DNA of 64,000 bases from assembly GCA_021613535.1 (NCBI GenBank), contig CP075496.1:3100001-3164000 (forward strand), written 5' to 3'. Source of the stretch: Adineta vaga. Lineage: Eukaryota; Rotifera. The first letter of the stretch is position 1. Each line of letters opens with the position of its first letter. The position numbers and the translations under genes are program-made. Under the pieces are notes generated by a model that was given only the letters and a program-made list of their open reading frames with translations, did no database searches and had not been told where the DNA came from. Below, piece by piece: positions 45,793 to 59,562 of the stretch.

Positions 45793-48700
45793 ATGACACT
45801 TAATAGTAGTACACGATCATTACGACAACATGTTCAACGTTCATTAGGTGATGATTTTATTGAACCACCTTCTGTTATGTCAGCAGTAGGAAATGATGAT
45901 GACGACGATGATGGAACTGAAGATTTCCATCCAAGAGGTACAGCATCAAAAGCACGATCACGTGGTGGTGGTGGAAGACAATCACGAGGAGGACGAAAAT
46001 CAGGTTTAAATATTAATCAAACGGATGATGATTTAATGGAAACAAGTTCTATGAGTACAACAACCGGGCGTCATACAACATATGGTGATCATCAATCTGA
46101 AGAAAAAGGATATTTTCATCATTTATTAAATGGAAAAACGAATATACAAGTGTTAGTCGATCAATGGATTGATTCATATCAAGCTAATCGTGATGAAGCA
46201 TTAATTGAATTAATGCAGTTCTTTTTGGATTCAAGTGGTTGTAAAGGAAAGTTAACGCAAACAATGTATTTAAAAATGGAACATGTCGATATGTTAAGAG
46301 CAATGACTGAACATTTTGATGAGGTAAAATTTCTTTTTCATGCTCATATTTCATATAATTGAAATAACTAATATTACCAAAAAACAAAATGTGTTTTCAA
46401 GGTTTTCATTCAACTCCAATTTCATTTCTATTCAATAGATATAATTGATATTTGTGTTAAACTCTACATTCGTACTTTCACCTTTATATCTTTCTAATGA
46501 TTATCTTGTGAACAATATTATTTAAGCTGAATCTATTTTGAGCATTCTATTGTTCATTTATACAATGTATATTATTATTTCATTACTATAATATCTTTGA
46601 CACTATAATATGTAAGGCATAGTGTGTTAACTTATTAGCATAGAATGAATGATTAACAATGAAAGTATTGATGAAACAGAATTATTTACAATACTCATTA
46701 ACTAGCCAATCTATAAACCTAATTTTAATTTTTTTAAAAGATAAGATAAATTTTAATTTTTATAATCATTTATTTTAGGATACATCCGAATATCCAATAA
46801 TCATGTCTGGGTTACAATATAAAAAATTTCGTGCATCATTTAGTGAATTTGTTGTATTATTAATAAAACAATCATCTTATTCAATTATATATGATCAGTA
46901 TATGATTGATAATCTTGTAACATTATTAACTGCTCTATCTGACTCATCTGTTCGTGCTTTTCGTCATACAGGAACTTTAGCTGGTAATAAACAATGATTT
47001 ACTATGAAAGGAAAGGCATCGCTCTGTTTTATTTTAGTTTTGAAAGTTATGACAGCACTTGTCGATATTGCATTAACAATCAGTATACAAAAGGATCAAT
47101 GTCAAAGACAATATGAAGCTGAACGACAAAAATCAAGTGCACGACGAGCTGCAGATCGACTCGATACATTGACAACAAAACGAAAAGAAGTACGAAGAAA
47201 ATACAATTCGATTTTTGAAGATTTTATGATTATTTTAGTTTGAAGGAAATGAAAATGAAATAAAAAGTTTTATGAATTTTATATTTAAAGGTGTTTTTAT
47301 TCATCGTTATCGGTAGGTTTTAATTTCTGTTGGTATTTTTTTCTCATAAATTATTATTTGTTGCAGAGATATCGTACCAGATATTCGTTGTTTATGTATG
47401 AGTGAATTAGGTGAATGGATGAAAAGTTATCCGATGGTTTTTCTCGATGATATTTATCTTAAATATATTGGTTGGACTCTCTATGATAAAGTAAAAGAAA
47501 AAAAAAAGTTTTATTTTTTTTTATAAAATCAAAATTGATATTTCAGGTTGGAGATTGTCGTTTACGTTGTTTACTTGCATTAATACCTTTATTTCAAACA
47601 ACAGATCTTGTTGGTAAACTTGAATTGTTTACTAATCGATTTAAAGTAAGAAATAGTCTTAAAACAATTCAATTTCTTCTTAAAATCATTTTTTTCTTCT
47701 CATAGGATCGTATTGTACAAATGACGGTTGATTGTGAATATGAAGTAGCGGTACAAGCAATTAAACTTTTAACAGCAATATTAAAGTAAGATCAATAGAA
47801 GACAATAAATATAAAGTTTTGTACCTATTGTTTTTACCACTCATACAGATTCAATGATCGAATATTAGAAGATAAAGATTGTGAAAATATCTATGAACTT
47901 GTTTATCATTCACATCGTCAAATTTCTCAAGCAGCTGGAGAATTTCTCAATCAAAAATTATTTCACAAAGCAGAACAACCATCAAATCCATCGAAAAAAC
48001 GCAGTCAAAATACTGCTTTTATGCATTTACTTGTGCAATTTTTTATTGAAAGTGAAGTAAGTTTTCAAAATGATTATCAAATCAAACTAGTACATGTATT
48101 ATTCAATTGTTTTAGCTTCATGAGCATGCAACTTATCTAGTTGATTCGATGTGGGATCAACATCCAATGATGAAAGACTGGGAATGTATGACTGACATAT
48201 TACTTGAAGCACCCGATCAAGATGAAGATCGTATGTATTATTTGTGTAAAAGATTGTTTGTTTTTGTTATGATCAATTCTATTAAATGTAGCTCTTGATG
48301 ATCAACATGAAAATTGCTTGATTGAAATAATGGTTTGTTGTGTACGTGAAGCTGCAACTGGAGAATATCCAATTGGTCGTGGACAACCAAATCGAAAAGT
48401 ATAGTAGAAATAATTCGATTCTAATTGATGGATTTTATTTTCGATCATTTTTAGTTAACTATGAAAGAGCAAAAACAAAAAGAAGATGATAAAAAAATGT
48501 TAACCGATCATTTCATTGGTACTTTACCGCCATTATTGAATAAAGTAAAAAATTCTTTTCAATATATTTGTCTTTACTTTGATTGATTTATATTTAGTAC
48601 ATTGCTGATGCAGATAAATTACTAAATTTGTTACAAATTCCACTTCATTTCAATTATGAAGTATATACAACAACACGACGTGAACGTGATCTTGATGCTT

Positions 48701-50754
48701 ATTTGAATGCATTGAGCGATATTGTACAACGTCATACAACAGCTGAAGTTTGTTCAATGAATTTGCTTGTATTTTGTATTTCCATTTCTTTCTTATTGAT
48801 TTCAATAGATTTTTGATGCTGTTTCCAAATGTTTTGAATGCGTATGTGATGTTAGTTTTACTTTATCTAATCGAGCTATTGCACATCGTGGAAATATTAT
48901 TGATAAAATTCTTGCTAATTTCAATGCTGCTATGGGTATTTTTGAAGAAATGGTATGTAAGATTTGACTTGAAAGAAGCAATTTGTTTTTTCTTGTTTGA
49001 TTTCTCTAGGATGAAGCTGACGAAGATGATTTATATCCATTATTACTCAATCTAAGAAAATTAGATGCTTTCCATCAGTAAGATTTATTTATTTTTATAT
49101 CGATGTTCATGAATATTTCATATTTTATGTAATTTCAGATGTCACGATTTGGGAAATATTGATTTATGGGATAAAATACATTTATTATTCAAAGCAGCAA
49201 TCGATAATGAAGATATGTCACCAGAGGTTCATTTTATTCAAAACTAAAGAATTCACTAGCGAATTTTATTTATTCTTATAGATCGTAGAGAAATGTTTTG
49301 GTATCGCGAATCGTAGTTTACTCTGGGGATTATACCAAATCGATATACAGTTCGATAAGGTAAATACGATTAGTTTTGATATGAAAGATATAGATTTCGA
49401 TAATATCGATGTTCTCTAAAGTATTTACATTGATCAAATAGATCATATAATTAAGAGATATTCGCATTGTTCACTCAACTATTATCTTTCTAGGATTTAT
49501 TGAAAAAAATCGTGAAACGAAGTCGTAAACTATGTAATTTATGTCAAAAATTAATGTTACATGCTAATACTCAAATATGTCATTATGCTTATACAACATT
49601 GTGTGATTTATTAATAAGTATGAGTCCACATTTAGTGGATAAAAATCCTGATTATCAAGTTCTTGTCATTGAAATAAATGAAAATCTTATTCAATCATTA
49701 TTAACATTTCTAAATACTTATGTATTTTTTGCTGAAGAACCAAAAAGTAATGAAATATGAAGAAAAAAACGAGTCTTACCTTAACATTTCATCATTTGTG
49801 TCTATTTTTAGATCAAGATGAACAAGCAAAAATCGAAACACTTCATAAAAAACGTAATCTTCTTGCTGCTTATTGCAAATTAATTGTACATAATGTGTTA
49901 CCAATCCAAGCAGCAACTAATATACTTAAATATTATGTTAAAGTAATCAATATTTAAGAAAATATGGATTCGAGTGATTTTCTTTGTTTCTAATTTTAGT
50001 ATAGCAATGATTTTGGTGATATTATCAAAAATACTTTTACACGTGCTCGAGATATTTCGAAAATTCATACCGCTAAAACAATGGCTTATAGTCTTATGGC
50101 TGTATTCAAAGATTGTATGGCTGCTCGAGATACTTCACAGCAATCTGGTGGAAATGAAGATACAGCTAATATTGATCTATCACCATTAAGAGTAAGGACA
50201 ATGTGGTAAATAATTAATTAATAATTGTTTTTCTGTATAGGAATTAGCTCGTCGATTCAATCTATCATTTGGATTAGACATGTCAAAACAAAGAGAAGCA
50301 CTTGCTGCTCTTCATCGGTATGAAAATTCATATATTTATATTTCTCTTTTCTTCTACTATTTGAATACTTAATATTTAGTGAATGTATTCGTTTTGCTTT
50401 AACACCATTATTTAATCATGATGATCCAACACAACCAGGACCAAATATACTCTTTCTTGAAGTATTACCAGAATTTGCTTCAAAACTTCTTAAACCGGAT
50501 AAAAAAGCAATGTTTGTATTTTCTAAATAATTCTATATCGAAAGTATTCTTTTTCCTTTATTTTTTCGTATTGCAGTTTCGATCACATCGATAAACTTGT
50601 ACATAGTGCAACGCTTGAAAATGATGCATGGCAACCATTATTAAATTATCGTCGTATTCTTAATGACGAACCAGGTAGTGGTCATGGTCTTAAAGCACGA
50701 GCGTCGACCGGTACTCGAGGCCGTAAACGCGCAATACCACAAGATGGTAACTAA
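45793..50754 (+). CDS. STAG: Cohesin subunit STAG/SA (stromalin, Scc3)
   Basis: HEAT-repeat subunit that binds the RAD21/REC8 kleisin and loads cohesin onto chromosomes. 22 exons, all phase-consistent: 45793-46323, 46779-46983, 47038-47189, 47239-47312, 47367-47490, 47547-47645, 47706-47785, 47849-48056, 48116-48230, 48292-48398, 48455-48544, 48598-48747, 48809-48952, 49010-49077, 49139-49226, 49282-49359, 49494-49746, 49812-49942, 50000-50191, 50241-50317, 50380-50511, 50577-50754. About 1091 aa, somewhat shorter than vertebrate STAG1/2. The N-terminus is acidic and Gly/Arg-rich. The STAG domain covers ~120-245 ([21 protein letters not shown]). FRHTGTLA then [13 protein letters not shown] is near-consensus. 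The stromalin conserved domain follows at ~297-385 ([21 protein letters not shown]). An alternative last splice at 50746 would give a slightly different C-terminus. It could serve mitosis or meiosis; sequence alone cannot tell. Confidence 0.93.
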
Positions 50755-51063
50755 TAATTTTCATTCATTTTAAAACTAATTATTTATTCTTTATTAATCT
50801 AGATGATAATTCTCGATTGTGATTAAACATAAACAATGATTGTTTTTCTTCTTCTGTTTAACTATACTTAGTGTTTCTCTTGTATAGCATACTTAGATAT
50901 ATTCTTTTGTTGTTCTTATTGTATTATTCATTTATTGATTGATGTTTGTTTTTCTTTTCGTTTACCGTGTCTTTTACATAATAAAAAATTTCAAACAAGA
51001 AAATTGTTTTCATCAAAAACGAAAGATGAATGAAATCACTCGTTTTGTTTGTAGATTATTATT

Positions 51064-52066
51064 ATGGCAACCGGAGACGATATGGTCGAGTTTACAATCA
51101 AAAGTAATATGGTAGCAAGCGAAGCGATACGTCGTTTTAAACGATCAATGCCAATTTATGAATTAAAAGTAATTTTAAAATCATTAGAGAAAAGATTGAT
51201 AAATCTTTTTCAATGCATTTATTCATAACTTTTTATTACTTCAAATTCCTTTTTGCTTTTAAGAATCAATTAGAATTGATCACTGGTGCTCAAAGTCAAT
51301 CAATGAAAATTCATGTTCACGATGAACGTGGCACAAAATTATTTGATATTGATGACGATTCACGTACCTTAGGTTCCTTTAATATTCAATCAAATATGAT
51401 ATTACAAGTTGAAGAAACAAATGCAAAACGTGCCCATTTGTTTGATGATACAGGAGATGTACCAAAATATGAATTAACAAAAGAAGAATATGAATCAAGA
51501 AAGAATACAGCAAGACAATTCATGCAAGATCACAAAATAGGAAAATATAATCCAACAGCTCAAGAAGAATATGCAAGAAAAGAGAAAGAAAAAGAAGCAC
51601 TTGAACAAGAAGCAGCAAGTAAAATTAATGTTAACGATCGGTTAGTTGTTTTCTTTCAGAAAACTGCCTCATTCTATTTTGGTATTGACTTCATAGATGC
51701 GAAGTTTGTGTTCCATCGCAACCAACAAAACGAGGAACGGTTATGTTTAAAGGTATAATATCAAGGTGTCTTGTTGATATATTGAATCTACGATGAGAAA
51801 ATAAACGTCTAATATGTGTATAATTTTTAGGTAAAGTACATTTTAAACCAGGAGTATGGGTTGGTATTCAATATGATGAACCACTAGGCAAAAATAATGG
51901 ATCGTAAGATTTTGACTCACAGAATTGATTAGAAAGGAATATTATGTTTTCATTTAGTGTTGAAGGAAAAAAATATTTTGAATGTCCAGACAAATATGGA
52001 GCATTTGTTCGACCAAGTTCAGTTACAGTTGGTGATTTTCCTGAAGTTGATTTAGAAGAATTATAA
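51064..52066 (+). CDS. TBCB: Tubulin-folding cofactor B
   Basis: Chaperone that, with TBCE, handles alpha-tubulin during tubulin dimer assembly and disassembly. Exons 51064-51168, 51264-51640, 51697-51752, 51831-51903, 51958-52066; phases agree, 239 aa, the usual family length (~244). The N-terminal ubiquitin-like domain spans about 8-90 ([20 protein letters not shown]...). A charged coiled linker with [18 protein letters not shown] follows. The C-terminal CAP-Gly domain (~165-230) reads [27 protein letters not shown] and [17 protein letters not shown]. The protein ends in EEL, matching the acidic C-terminal tripeptide of TBCB that mimics the tubulin tail. It lies 309 bp downstream of STAG on the same strand. 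Confidence 0.95.
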
Positions 52067-52853
52067 AGTTTTCTTTTATTCCGTGATTTGTGATACTTTG
52101 AATGATTGCACGAGTGGTGAATAAACACTTACAACAGTTATTTTTTAACCATGACTGATATGTTTTAATCTTAAAAATCATTATCTCTCTCAAATTATCT
52201 TCAAAACAGATCGATCAGATGTTTCATAAAATAAAATAAACATTCATTACTTCTCAAAAAATAGATCTATTCAGTAAATGATCCATATTGATCGCTTTTT
52301 AACACATTTATTTTACTCTGAACAATCGACTTATTCGTATACAAGTTATGTTATAAAACAGACTATAATTTAGATAAACTGACAATTTCAAAGATCTATA
52401 CCTTGTATGAAAACCACAAGTCTTGATGTCGGAAAATTCGCTAGTACAATGTCGGAGTTCTCTCAACAAAAACGACAGTTCGAGAATGGTCACATATATT
52501 AATCATTATAATTGTTGATTTTGGATAAAAAATATTCTGAACCATGTCTGTATGCTGTATATATATAGATGAGTGATATATCTATTCGTTTATATAGTAA
52601 TTTATATTATTCATATGTCATAAACACCATGTGCTTTTATTTTTATGCCCATTGAGGGAAAGTATTTTTACCATCTCTCGCAATGATGTAGGTAAAGGAA
52701 GAAAAAATGTCGTCTATCAATTTTAACGTGTTCTTTATTAATGTTTGCTTCACATTTTCTTATGAAATCAAGAGAAATCTAAAGAACAAAAAAATATGTG
52801 TCATACTTAAGTAAGATAGTTTGTAGAATACGTCCCACATCAACCGAAAGGTA
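52067..52853. other. Intergenic region
   Basis: AT-rich, no coding signal. It holds the TBCB 3' UTR (an aataaa lies near 52119) and the upstream region of the next gene. Confidence 0.5.
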
Positions 52854-54061
52854 ATGGACACAACATGGAAAAACCGCCTTCAAGAATATTGTCAAAAGCA
52901 GAAGATTTCTATGCCTAACTATCGAATAAAAAATCAATCTGGTCCACCACATAGTCTCAAATTTCAGGTATTTATACAAATAATTAACGAAATGATGAAT
53001 ATTTACATAGAATACAAGTTTACTTCAGAACAATTTGTACGAATCATAAAGATCGAAAATGTGTGTTTCGTTTATTTTTCACAATCAGATTATAAAACAA
53101 AAACATATTTTACAAAACATCATAGACTCTAACCTATCATAAATTATTCAACGATAAATTTAATTTAAACACTTTATAGTTAGATGAGATTTCTTACTCT
53201 AAATTTGAATGCACATATCACAGTTTAAATAATTAACTCTTTACGAACGCTTCACAACATTAGAAATCTCTCACATTTTAAGATTATTTTAAACATCATC
53301 ATATGTATCACATTCGTTTTATATGATTACCAGCAATTTTTCGTTGCCTTAAATTATATGTTTAGGTTGAAGTCGAAGTAAACAATCATTGGTATGTTGG
53401 TGATGACATGTGTTCATCGAAAAAAGAAGCAGAACAATCTGCTGCTAAGACAGCTTGGCAAGCTCTTTTGATTGTGACTGTACCTTCAACTCCATCTTCG
53501 ACAGTAATTATTACTGAAGAACATCTTACTCCACCACCGTCATACTCTGAAGTATTACAACTTGATTTAAAAAAACATCTACCTGTTGACTATGCTATTA
53601 TCGAAGCATTTATAGATGATATGGTCACAGCAGAAGGTGGACGTATTCGTAAAATATCGTCACCTGATGCTAATGGACAATACAAATTTGAAATTAGTGG
53701 CTCATATCGATATTGTGAAAATGTCAAACGACAGCATAAGAAGAATCAAATCTATTTCATCGTTAATCCTTATAACAAAACTTATTTTCAAAAATGTCAT
53801 GATCCAGAATGTTACGGTTTTCGTTCAGTATTGAAGACTATCAGAAATGAACAAATACCATGTTCTACTACTGCTACAGAAGAAGCATTTCCATTACGTC
53901 AATGTTCACATTGTCGAACTTCATTATCGAGTCAAGGAATTGAATGTGAACGTTGTGGAGAACAATTCTGTAGGAAATGTGTTTCTGAATGCGATTATTG
54001 TCATGATGCAATTCATTGTAGCACATGTTTTGAATCATGTTTTGACTGTCATGATTCCTAA
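52854..54061 (+). CDS. dsRNA-binding domain / PrimPol-type zinc finger / Cys-rich protein
   Basis: Two exons (52854-52967, 53366-54061, phase 0), 269 aa. Residues ~3-73 form a dsRBD: WKNRLQEYCQKQ, PNYRIKNQSGPPH, the beta-strand VEVEVNNHWYVGDD, then SSKKEAEQSAAKTAWQAL, the alpha-2 signature with KK.. and AA. The intron falls inside this domain. A short PPPSY-containing linker follows. Residues ~145-192 match the C-terminal zinc knuckle of PrimPol (the UL52-type finger): YRYC...KRQH...YFQKCHDPEC, with candidate ligands C155, H162, C182, C187. The last ~50 residues are Cys/His-rich (CSHC, CERC, CRKC, CDYC, CSTC, CFDC), likely two more zinc sites. No primase catalytic core is present. I know of no protein with this order; function is unknown, plausibly sensing or processing RNA or RNA-DNA hybrids. 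Confidence 0.75.
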
Positions 54062-56567
54062 ATAGAATCTATTATTAAATAATGGATTTCATATTCACGA
54101 AATAAAATTTTGGATAAACTATATAGTAGTTTTTCTTTTCAGAATTTGAATAATCTAGCAAGTGACACCTATTTTTCTGTAGCTTTGATATTAGTGATCA
54201 TATTAATATTTCAGCAACATATATCTAAGTAATGTATAATTTAAAAATGAAAGATTCAATCAAGTTTCCTAGCGTTATAATAAATTGGTATATTGAAAAG
54301 CAGATATGCAAACAAACGTTTTTGTGTTCGATGTTTTCTGTCTATGTAGTTAATTATTGAAATAATTTGCGATAGAAACTGAAATAAATGAGCAATATGT
54401 TTGTAATCATAAATATGGAAAAGAACCAAGAAGTAGATATCAATTAGCGATACGAAGAATTGTGAAAAATATTGATTAATAAAATTAAATATTCAATGAT
54501 CATACGATCAAATCAATGATATAGAATACCTTCGAATTGTCTCATCAGCTATCAGTATCGTCATTTTAACGTACATCAATTTCTTGTATTTCAATAAGAT
54601 ATGTATCAGTTAATTGTACAAAAAGTGAAAAACATATTACATTTCATTATTATATTTTCTTATTGAACTTCTAGAATTATCTTAACTAAGCGTATGAAGC
54701 AAAATATATGCTTTGAATTGAATATATAAGTCAATCCTTTCAATACTTCATTAATCATTTGATAGATCTATGATTGCTTGTTTAAGTTGGATACTATTAT
54801 TTAGTAATTCATGATTATTCGTTATTCTTTAAGTAATTATAAGTTTATCAATTATCCATTGAAATTTAATGTGTAGAAAACAATAATTAAACAATTATGT
54901 TCTTATCGAAGATTATTTTAATTGTGCACTTAATGAGTAGACTTCATTGAATATGAAAAAACGATTTGAACTTGTATTGACTACGTAAATGTACGAGAAA
55001 AAAAACGAAACTCACTATCGATGTATGATTGATGCGATAATTATTGCATAACATATTGTACCTATCCTCGTCTCCTTCTTTCTAACAGCTTCATTTATCA
55101 ATGTCATTTGTCAAACATCAAGAAAAAAAGGGCAATTATAACACCTGTGAGGCATATCTGAGCTATCAATGGAATCATATTCTACTTTCTAATCTAAACA
55201 ATCAATTTCGAAAGACAAACAGAACACGAAGAAATCGTTAATTACACATGCTTTCATTCCTTGTGTATGACTATATAGAAAAATCTTCAGAATCAATTAT
55301 TACAATATCATACGTACTTGAAAAGATTCGTTAAGATCACTTCGAAATGAATAGATTCTCTTTTTTTTGTTATGAGTAGTACATTTGTCTGCATTCATAT
55401 ATTTGACACATTTCGAATTTTATAGTGTTTTGTTCACTTTTTTTCTCTTCTTTCTATGTACTAAGTCAAAGGTCGACTAACAAGGGACGCTTATTTACTT
55501 GTCTTCTCACACCCATACGTTACTGTGGGACTTAGTTCAATTGTCTTATTTACTGCTTGAAGACACTATCATCTTTAATACTTTGAAAAATCAGTCATAT
55601 AAAATAAAAACAACCTACAGTCAATAATGAAAGGGACGAGAGAAGAGAGAGAACGAGAACAAACGATACCGCTTCGTTTTCTCTTTTCGTTTATAAGACT
55701 TCTGTTTTGGTATTATTACATACAATGGATGAAACGAAACAGTATCAAAACGATGAGAGCGTGCTCATTAAATGCATGAACAATCTAACTTCTAAGGTTG
55801 AAAAGGTTAGCATTCTGTAGAGAAGCATATAGAAATTTGTTTCAATGCAGACATGATAGGTATACATACCTACATATTCAAATTCGTTGAGCATATATAT
55901 ACAACATAAATCCTTTCGTTGTCATTTTTCTTTCCTTTTTTTATCACCTACGATCGTATTAGATTGACTATCAATATTCATCCACTCATCCTTTTCGATG
56001 TACATACATACAATTCAAGCGTGACTTGCATCGTATAGTGGACAACGAAACTGATTACGACGTTTTCTGTACATATACGATGAACAGAGTATGAAGAGAA
56101 CATTCTACCTTAAATGATAATTACACACACATCTGTGTCTTTTTTTTCTTGTCTCTACTTCGATTTCACTTTGAACAAATATTCGTACGACGAAAAATTA
56201 TAATGTATATACTAAAAGAGAACGAATAAGTGAGATGAACAGGTAAGATAGAAAGAAAGAAATGGTTATTTTATACCAACGATCATTTCGTTCTCTCACA
56301 AGTAAGAAGGATGCATATTGAAGGATGGCAAACACTTAACCTCCTACCCATCATCATGTGTATACATATACATACATATATCTGTGAATATGAGATCTTC
56401 GCTTTAATATAAATGTGTTTCCTTTTTTAAATACTCTTTTCTTTCTCTTTTTTCATTTAATGATCAGACCTTGTAAAAATCACACACCTTCACATTACAA
56501 GGATGATCATATCCAATAAATTGTACAAGATTGAGTACAGTTTCATTCTGATTTTTTTTAGTATCAG
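54062..56567. other. Long intergenic region
   Basis: 2.5 kb of AT-rich DNA. I found no open frame with protein-like content, tRNA, rRNA or tandem array. The segment from about 55440 to 56460 is somewhat less AT-rich and may hold the promoter or untranslated first exon of the next gene: a 3' splice-site-like 'tttttttag' lies just before its ATG. Confidence 0.45.
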
Positions 56568-59107
56568 ATGGCAGCTGCAATACCTCGACATCTTCTCGAA
56601 ACACTTGTCAATTGTCCTGCTTGTTCTCAACGTTATAATGAACCAAGAGTCCTTCCAACATGTGGACATACTGTTTGTAAGTTGTAATCTATAAAAAAGA
56701 AAAAGAAAGATTAGCTATATAAATAACAAACAAAATAATATAGGTATAACCTGTCTTGAAAATGAATGGAATACTGAAGAATCAACAATAACAAGCAATG
56801 GAAATCATGATAAATCAGTTCATTTTTGTCCCGTATCTAATTGTCGAAAAGAAATATGTTCAACAATAAAAAATTATATAGATTTACCAATAAATCAAAC
56901 TGTTCTTGATCTTGTTGAGTCATGTAATTTTCATGTTGAAGCAACTGGACAGTGTAAAGTGTGTAATCAATCACCATCATTTGTTAAATGTTCACATTGT
57001 TGTTTATTTGTTTGTTTTGAATGTGCAAATCAACATAGACGTGATGCATTAACATTATTAACAAATAATATCAATACATTAGAACAAGAATATTTAACTA
57101 TGAATGATGAAATGGATCATGCAAGACATAAATTAATAGATATAAAACATAAATCTATTGAAACAATTCGTTTATATTATGCACGTTTAATTGATGAATT
57201 ACGTTGTGCACAATTAACAAATGAAGATATTGTTGAACGACAAGCAATAATATGTCAAAATGAACTTGAATTACTTATTGATGAACATAAACAACGTTGT
57301 GAACAAATCAATAAAACAATACAAGATTTACGAATCACTATTACCGATTGGTCAACAGTTGAACAATTTAAACAATTACAAATGGCATTAACACATATTC
57401 AAGAAGATATTCGTGAAGCAAATGAAATTTTTCAGGAACGTTTACCCGAAATGAAATTATTTGAATTCGATAATAATGAACTTAAAAAGAAAACTTATGA
57501 TAAACCTAGCGATTCTCTCTTACAAGTTGATGAATTAGTCGCAAATACATGCAAACAAAATTCTATGGCTTCGAATAGAACAACACGGCAGAATATTCTC
57601 GATGGTATGCCATATTTCTTTTGTGTCTATTCATTTCTTTATTTCTAATTAAATATATATATACATATGTATAGATTCAAGTAGTACAGCTTCATCTTCA
57701 ACTAATAATGAGCATCACAAAGTTTCTACACCAACAAATGATCGAGCAATAAAAAAACAGTCCAATGGTCAAGGAAATCCTTGTAAGTCAGTTAATTCTA
57801 CTGGCCATCAACAACAAGCTCCATCAAATATTCATGATGACGTAACTACTGTTCCGATATCTGAACAAAAATCATCACCATCCATACCATCTCCACACAT
57901 TCCTATTCAACATCATGCTCATCGATCTCATCCATCTTCAACAGGTAGTTTATTATCAAAAACGGTCTCCAGTTCGATGGCTGATCTATCTTTGACATCA
58001 CATAACCATAAAATGACTTCAGCAACCAATCGTTTATCAACATTTCAATCGAAATTAGACAATTGTAATATTGAATCTTACAAGAAAATTCCATTATCAC
58101 AGAGTTTTGATTGGGGAATGTTAGCAATTACAAATACAGATTTAATCTTACTTTATAATAAAGATAAAACATCATTAGTTATATTTGATGCCAGTGGACA
58201 TGAGAATGAAGTAAATTACTGTTAAATCTTTCTTTATCAATTTAATTCATTGTTCATTTTATTCGTATATTTTTTTAGAGAATTCAATGGTCAGATGGTG
58301 ATATAAAAGATTTATGTATTTATCATGATGATAGTATAATTATAGTTGGTGAACATAAACAAGCATCAAAACCTATTGAATGTAAATTATATGTATGTAA
58401 TTTAACACGAAAACAACTTGAACGTGAACGTGTCGTTGAACGTGGTCTCAATTGTCAACGTGTTGCGTCAGATACAGAATTTATTTTCTATGCATCGGAA
58501 AAAGGCTGTAATAAATCGAAAATCTCTGTATTTGATCATGAATTACAACTACAAGTGACATTCGAATCTGGAGTTGAAGTACGAAGCATAGTGGCAGATT
58601 CACAATGTTGTTATATATTAGGAAAACGACGTGAACGAGAACCAGCAAGATATTTTCTTGAAAAAAGACAAAAAAATGGTAGAAATGTAAAAGTGAATAG
58701 AAGAAAATATACTTCGATATTTTTTTTATTTTAAAAAAATTAGGTCAACTTGTTCGTCGAATTGATTTATATGAAATCAATGTTGATAATATGAATCGAT
58801 TAATTGTAGATCCTATTAGTCATGGTGTTATTATAACAGATGGTGGAAATAAAAAAATCTGGGCTATTGGACCTGAAGGTGAAAAAAAGGCAGTTCAATA
58901 TCGACCATGGCGTAAGTTATCTATTCCTTGTTCATTTCTTGATTTTATGCTTCTCTGTGTCTAGCGTGGAGTGTAGGATTTTTAACGACGGATACTTTAC
59001 TTGTTCTACATGCTGGCTGTTTAACGTTTCATGCTGTTAATCATCAAAAACAAACGAATAATGGAACAAAATTACGAAATATTATTACAAATGCTGAAAA
59101 AGTTTGA
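56568..59107 (+). CDS. TRIM-like RING / B-box / coiled-coil protein with propeller-like C-terminus
   Basis: Probable E3 ubiquitin ligase. Exons 56568-56676, 56744-57604, 57675-58210, 58279-58678, 58744-58911, 58965-59107; phases agree, 738 aa. RING at ~16-75: C16PAC19, PTCGHTVC (C32, H34, C37), C40 and a distal CPVSNC. A 19-residue Ser/Thr/Asn/Gly/His-rich insert makes the second half of the RING loop long. B-box-type finger from C107 (CKVCNQSPSFVKCSHC...CFECANQH). Coiled coil ~140-290, rich in Glu/Gln/Leu. A Ser/Pro/His-rich linker spans ~320-460. The last ~250 residues alternate short beta strands (IIIVGEHKQ, RIDLYEINVDNMNRLIVDP, VIITDGGNKKIWAIGPEG) like a beta-propeller, as in TRIM-NHL proteins, but I cannot confirm NHL repeats. 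It converges on the P450 gene on the other strand. Confidence 0.8.
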
Positions 59108-59562
59108 ACTGTTTGTATTTTCAAGCATTCATCTTAATTGAACTGACAACATCTTTTAGTGTTTCAATAAATTGTTTTCTTTTTGTGATTTTTTTCTTGG
59201 TGCTTAAGACAAAAGTTTATAAGAAATAGGAAATATCGAAACAAAGGATTATGTCTGATGTTCATTTCGTCGTTTTAAACGAATGATTACTTCAATTTAG
59301 ATGTGACACAAAATATCTCTTCTCATTAAGACTTCATTTAGCAACGATCTTGAAGTTTATCACATTCTCTCATAAAATATAAATAAGTTTCGTCATACGT
59401 GCTCTGTTGAATTAGTCAAAGCACGAAAATGAACAATATTTATCTAATGAAATACTAGTGAATCAACATTCATTTATCAAAAAGAAGACATCACATAATT
59501 GTAAATAACGATATTTGTTCGGTATTCAGATAGTAATATGATAACAAATTGTATTATTGATT
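59108..59562. other. Convergent intergenic region
   Basis: 455 bp between the 3' ends of the TRIM-like (+) and P450 (-) genes. AT-rich; holds both 3' UTRs and nothing else recognised. Confidence 0.5.

Noticed and set aside
54062-56567. tRNA or other small RNA gene in the long intergenic region
   Set aside because: I saw no A/B-box pair with a cloverleaf-compatible arrangement. Only a covariance-model scan could exclude it fully.
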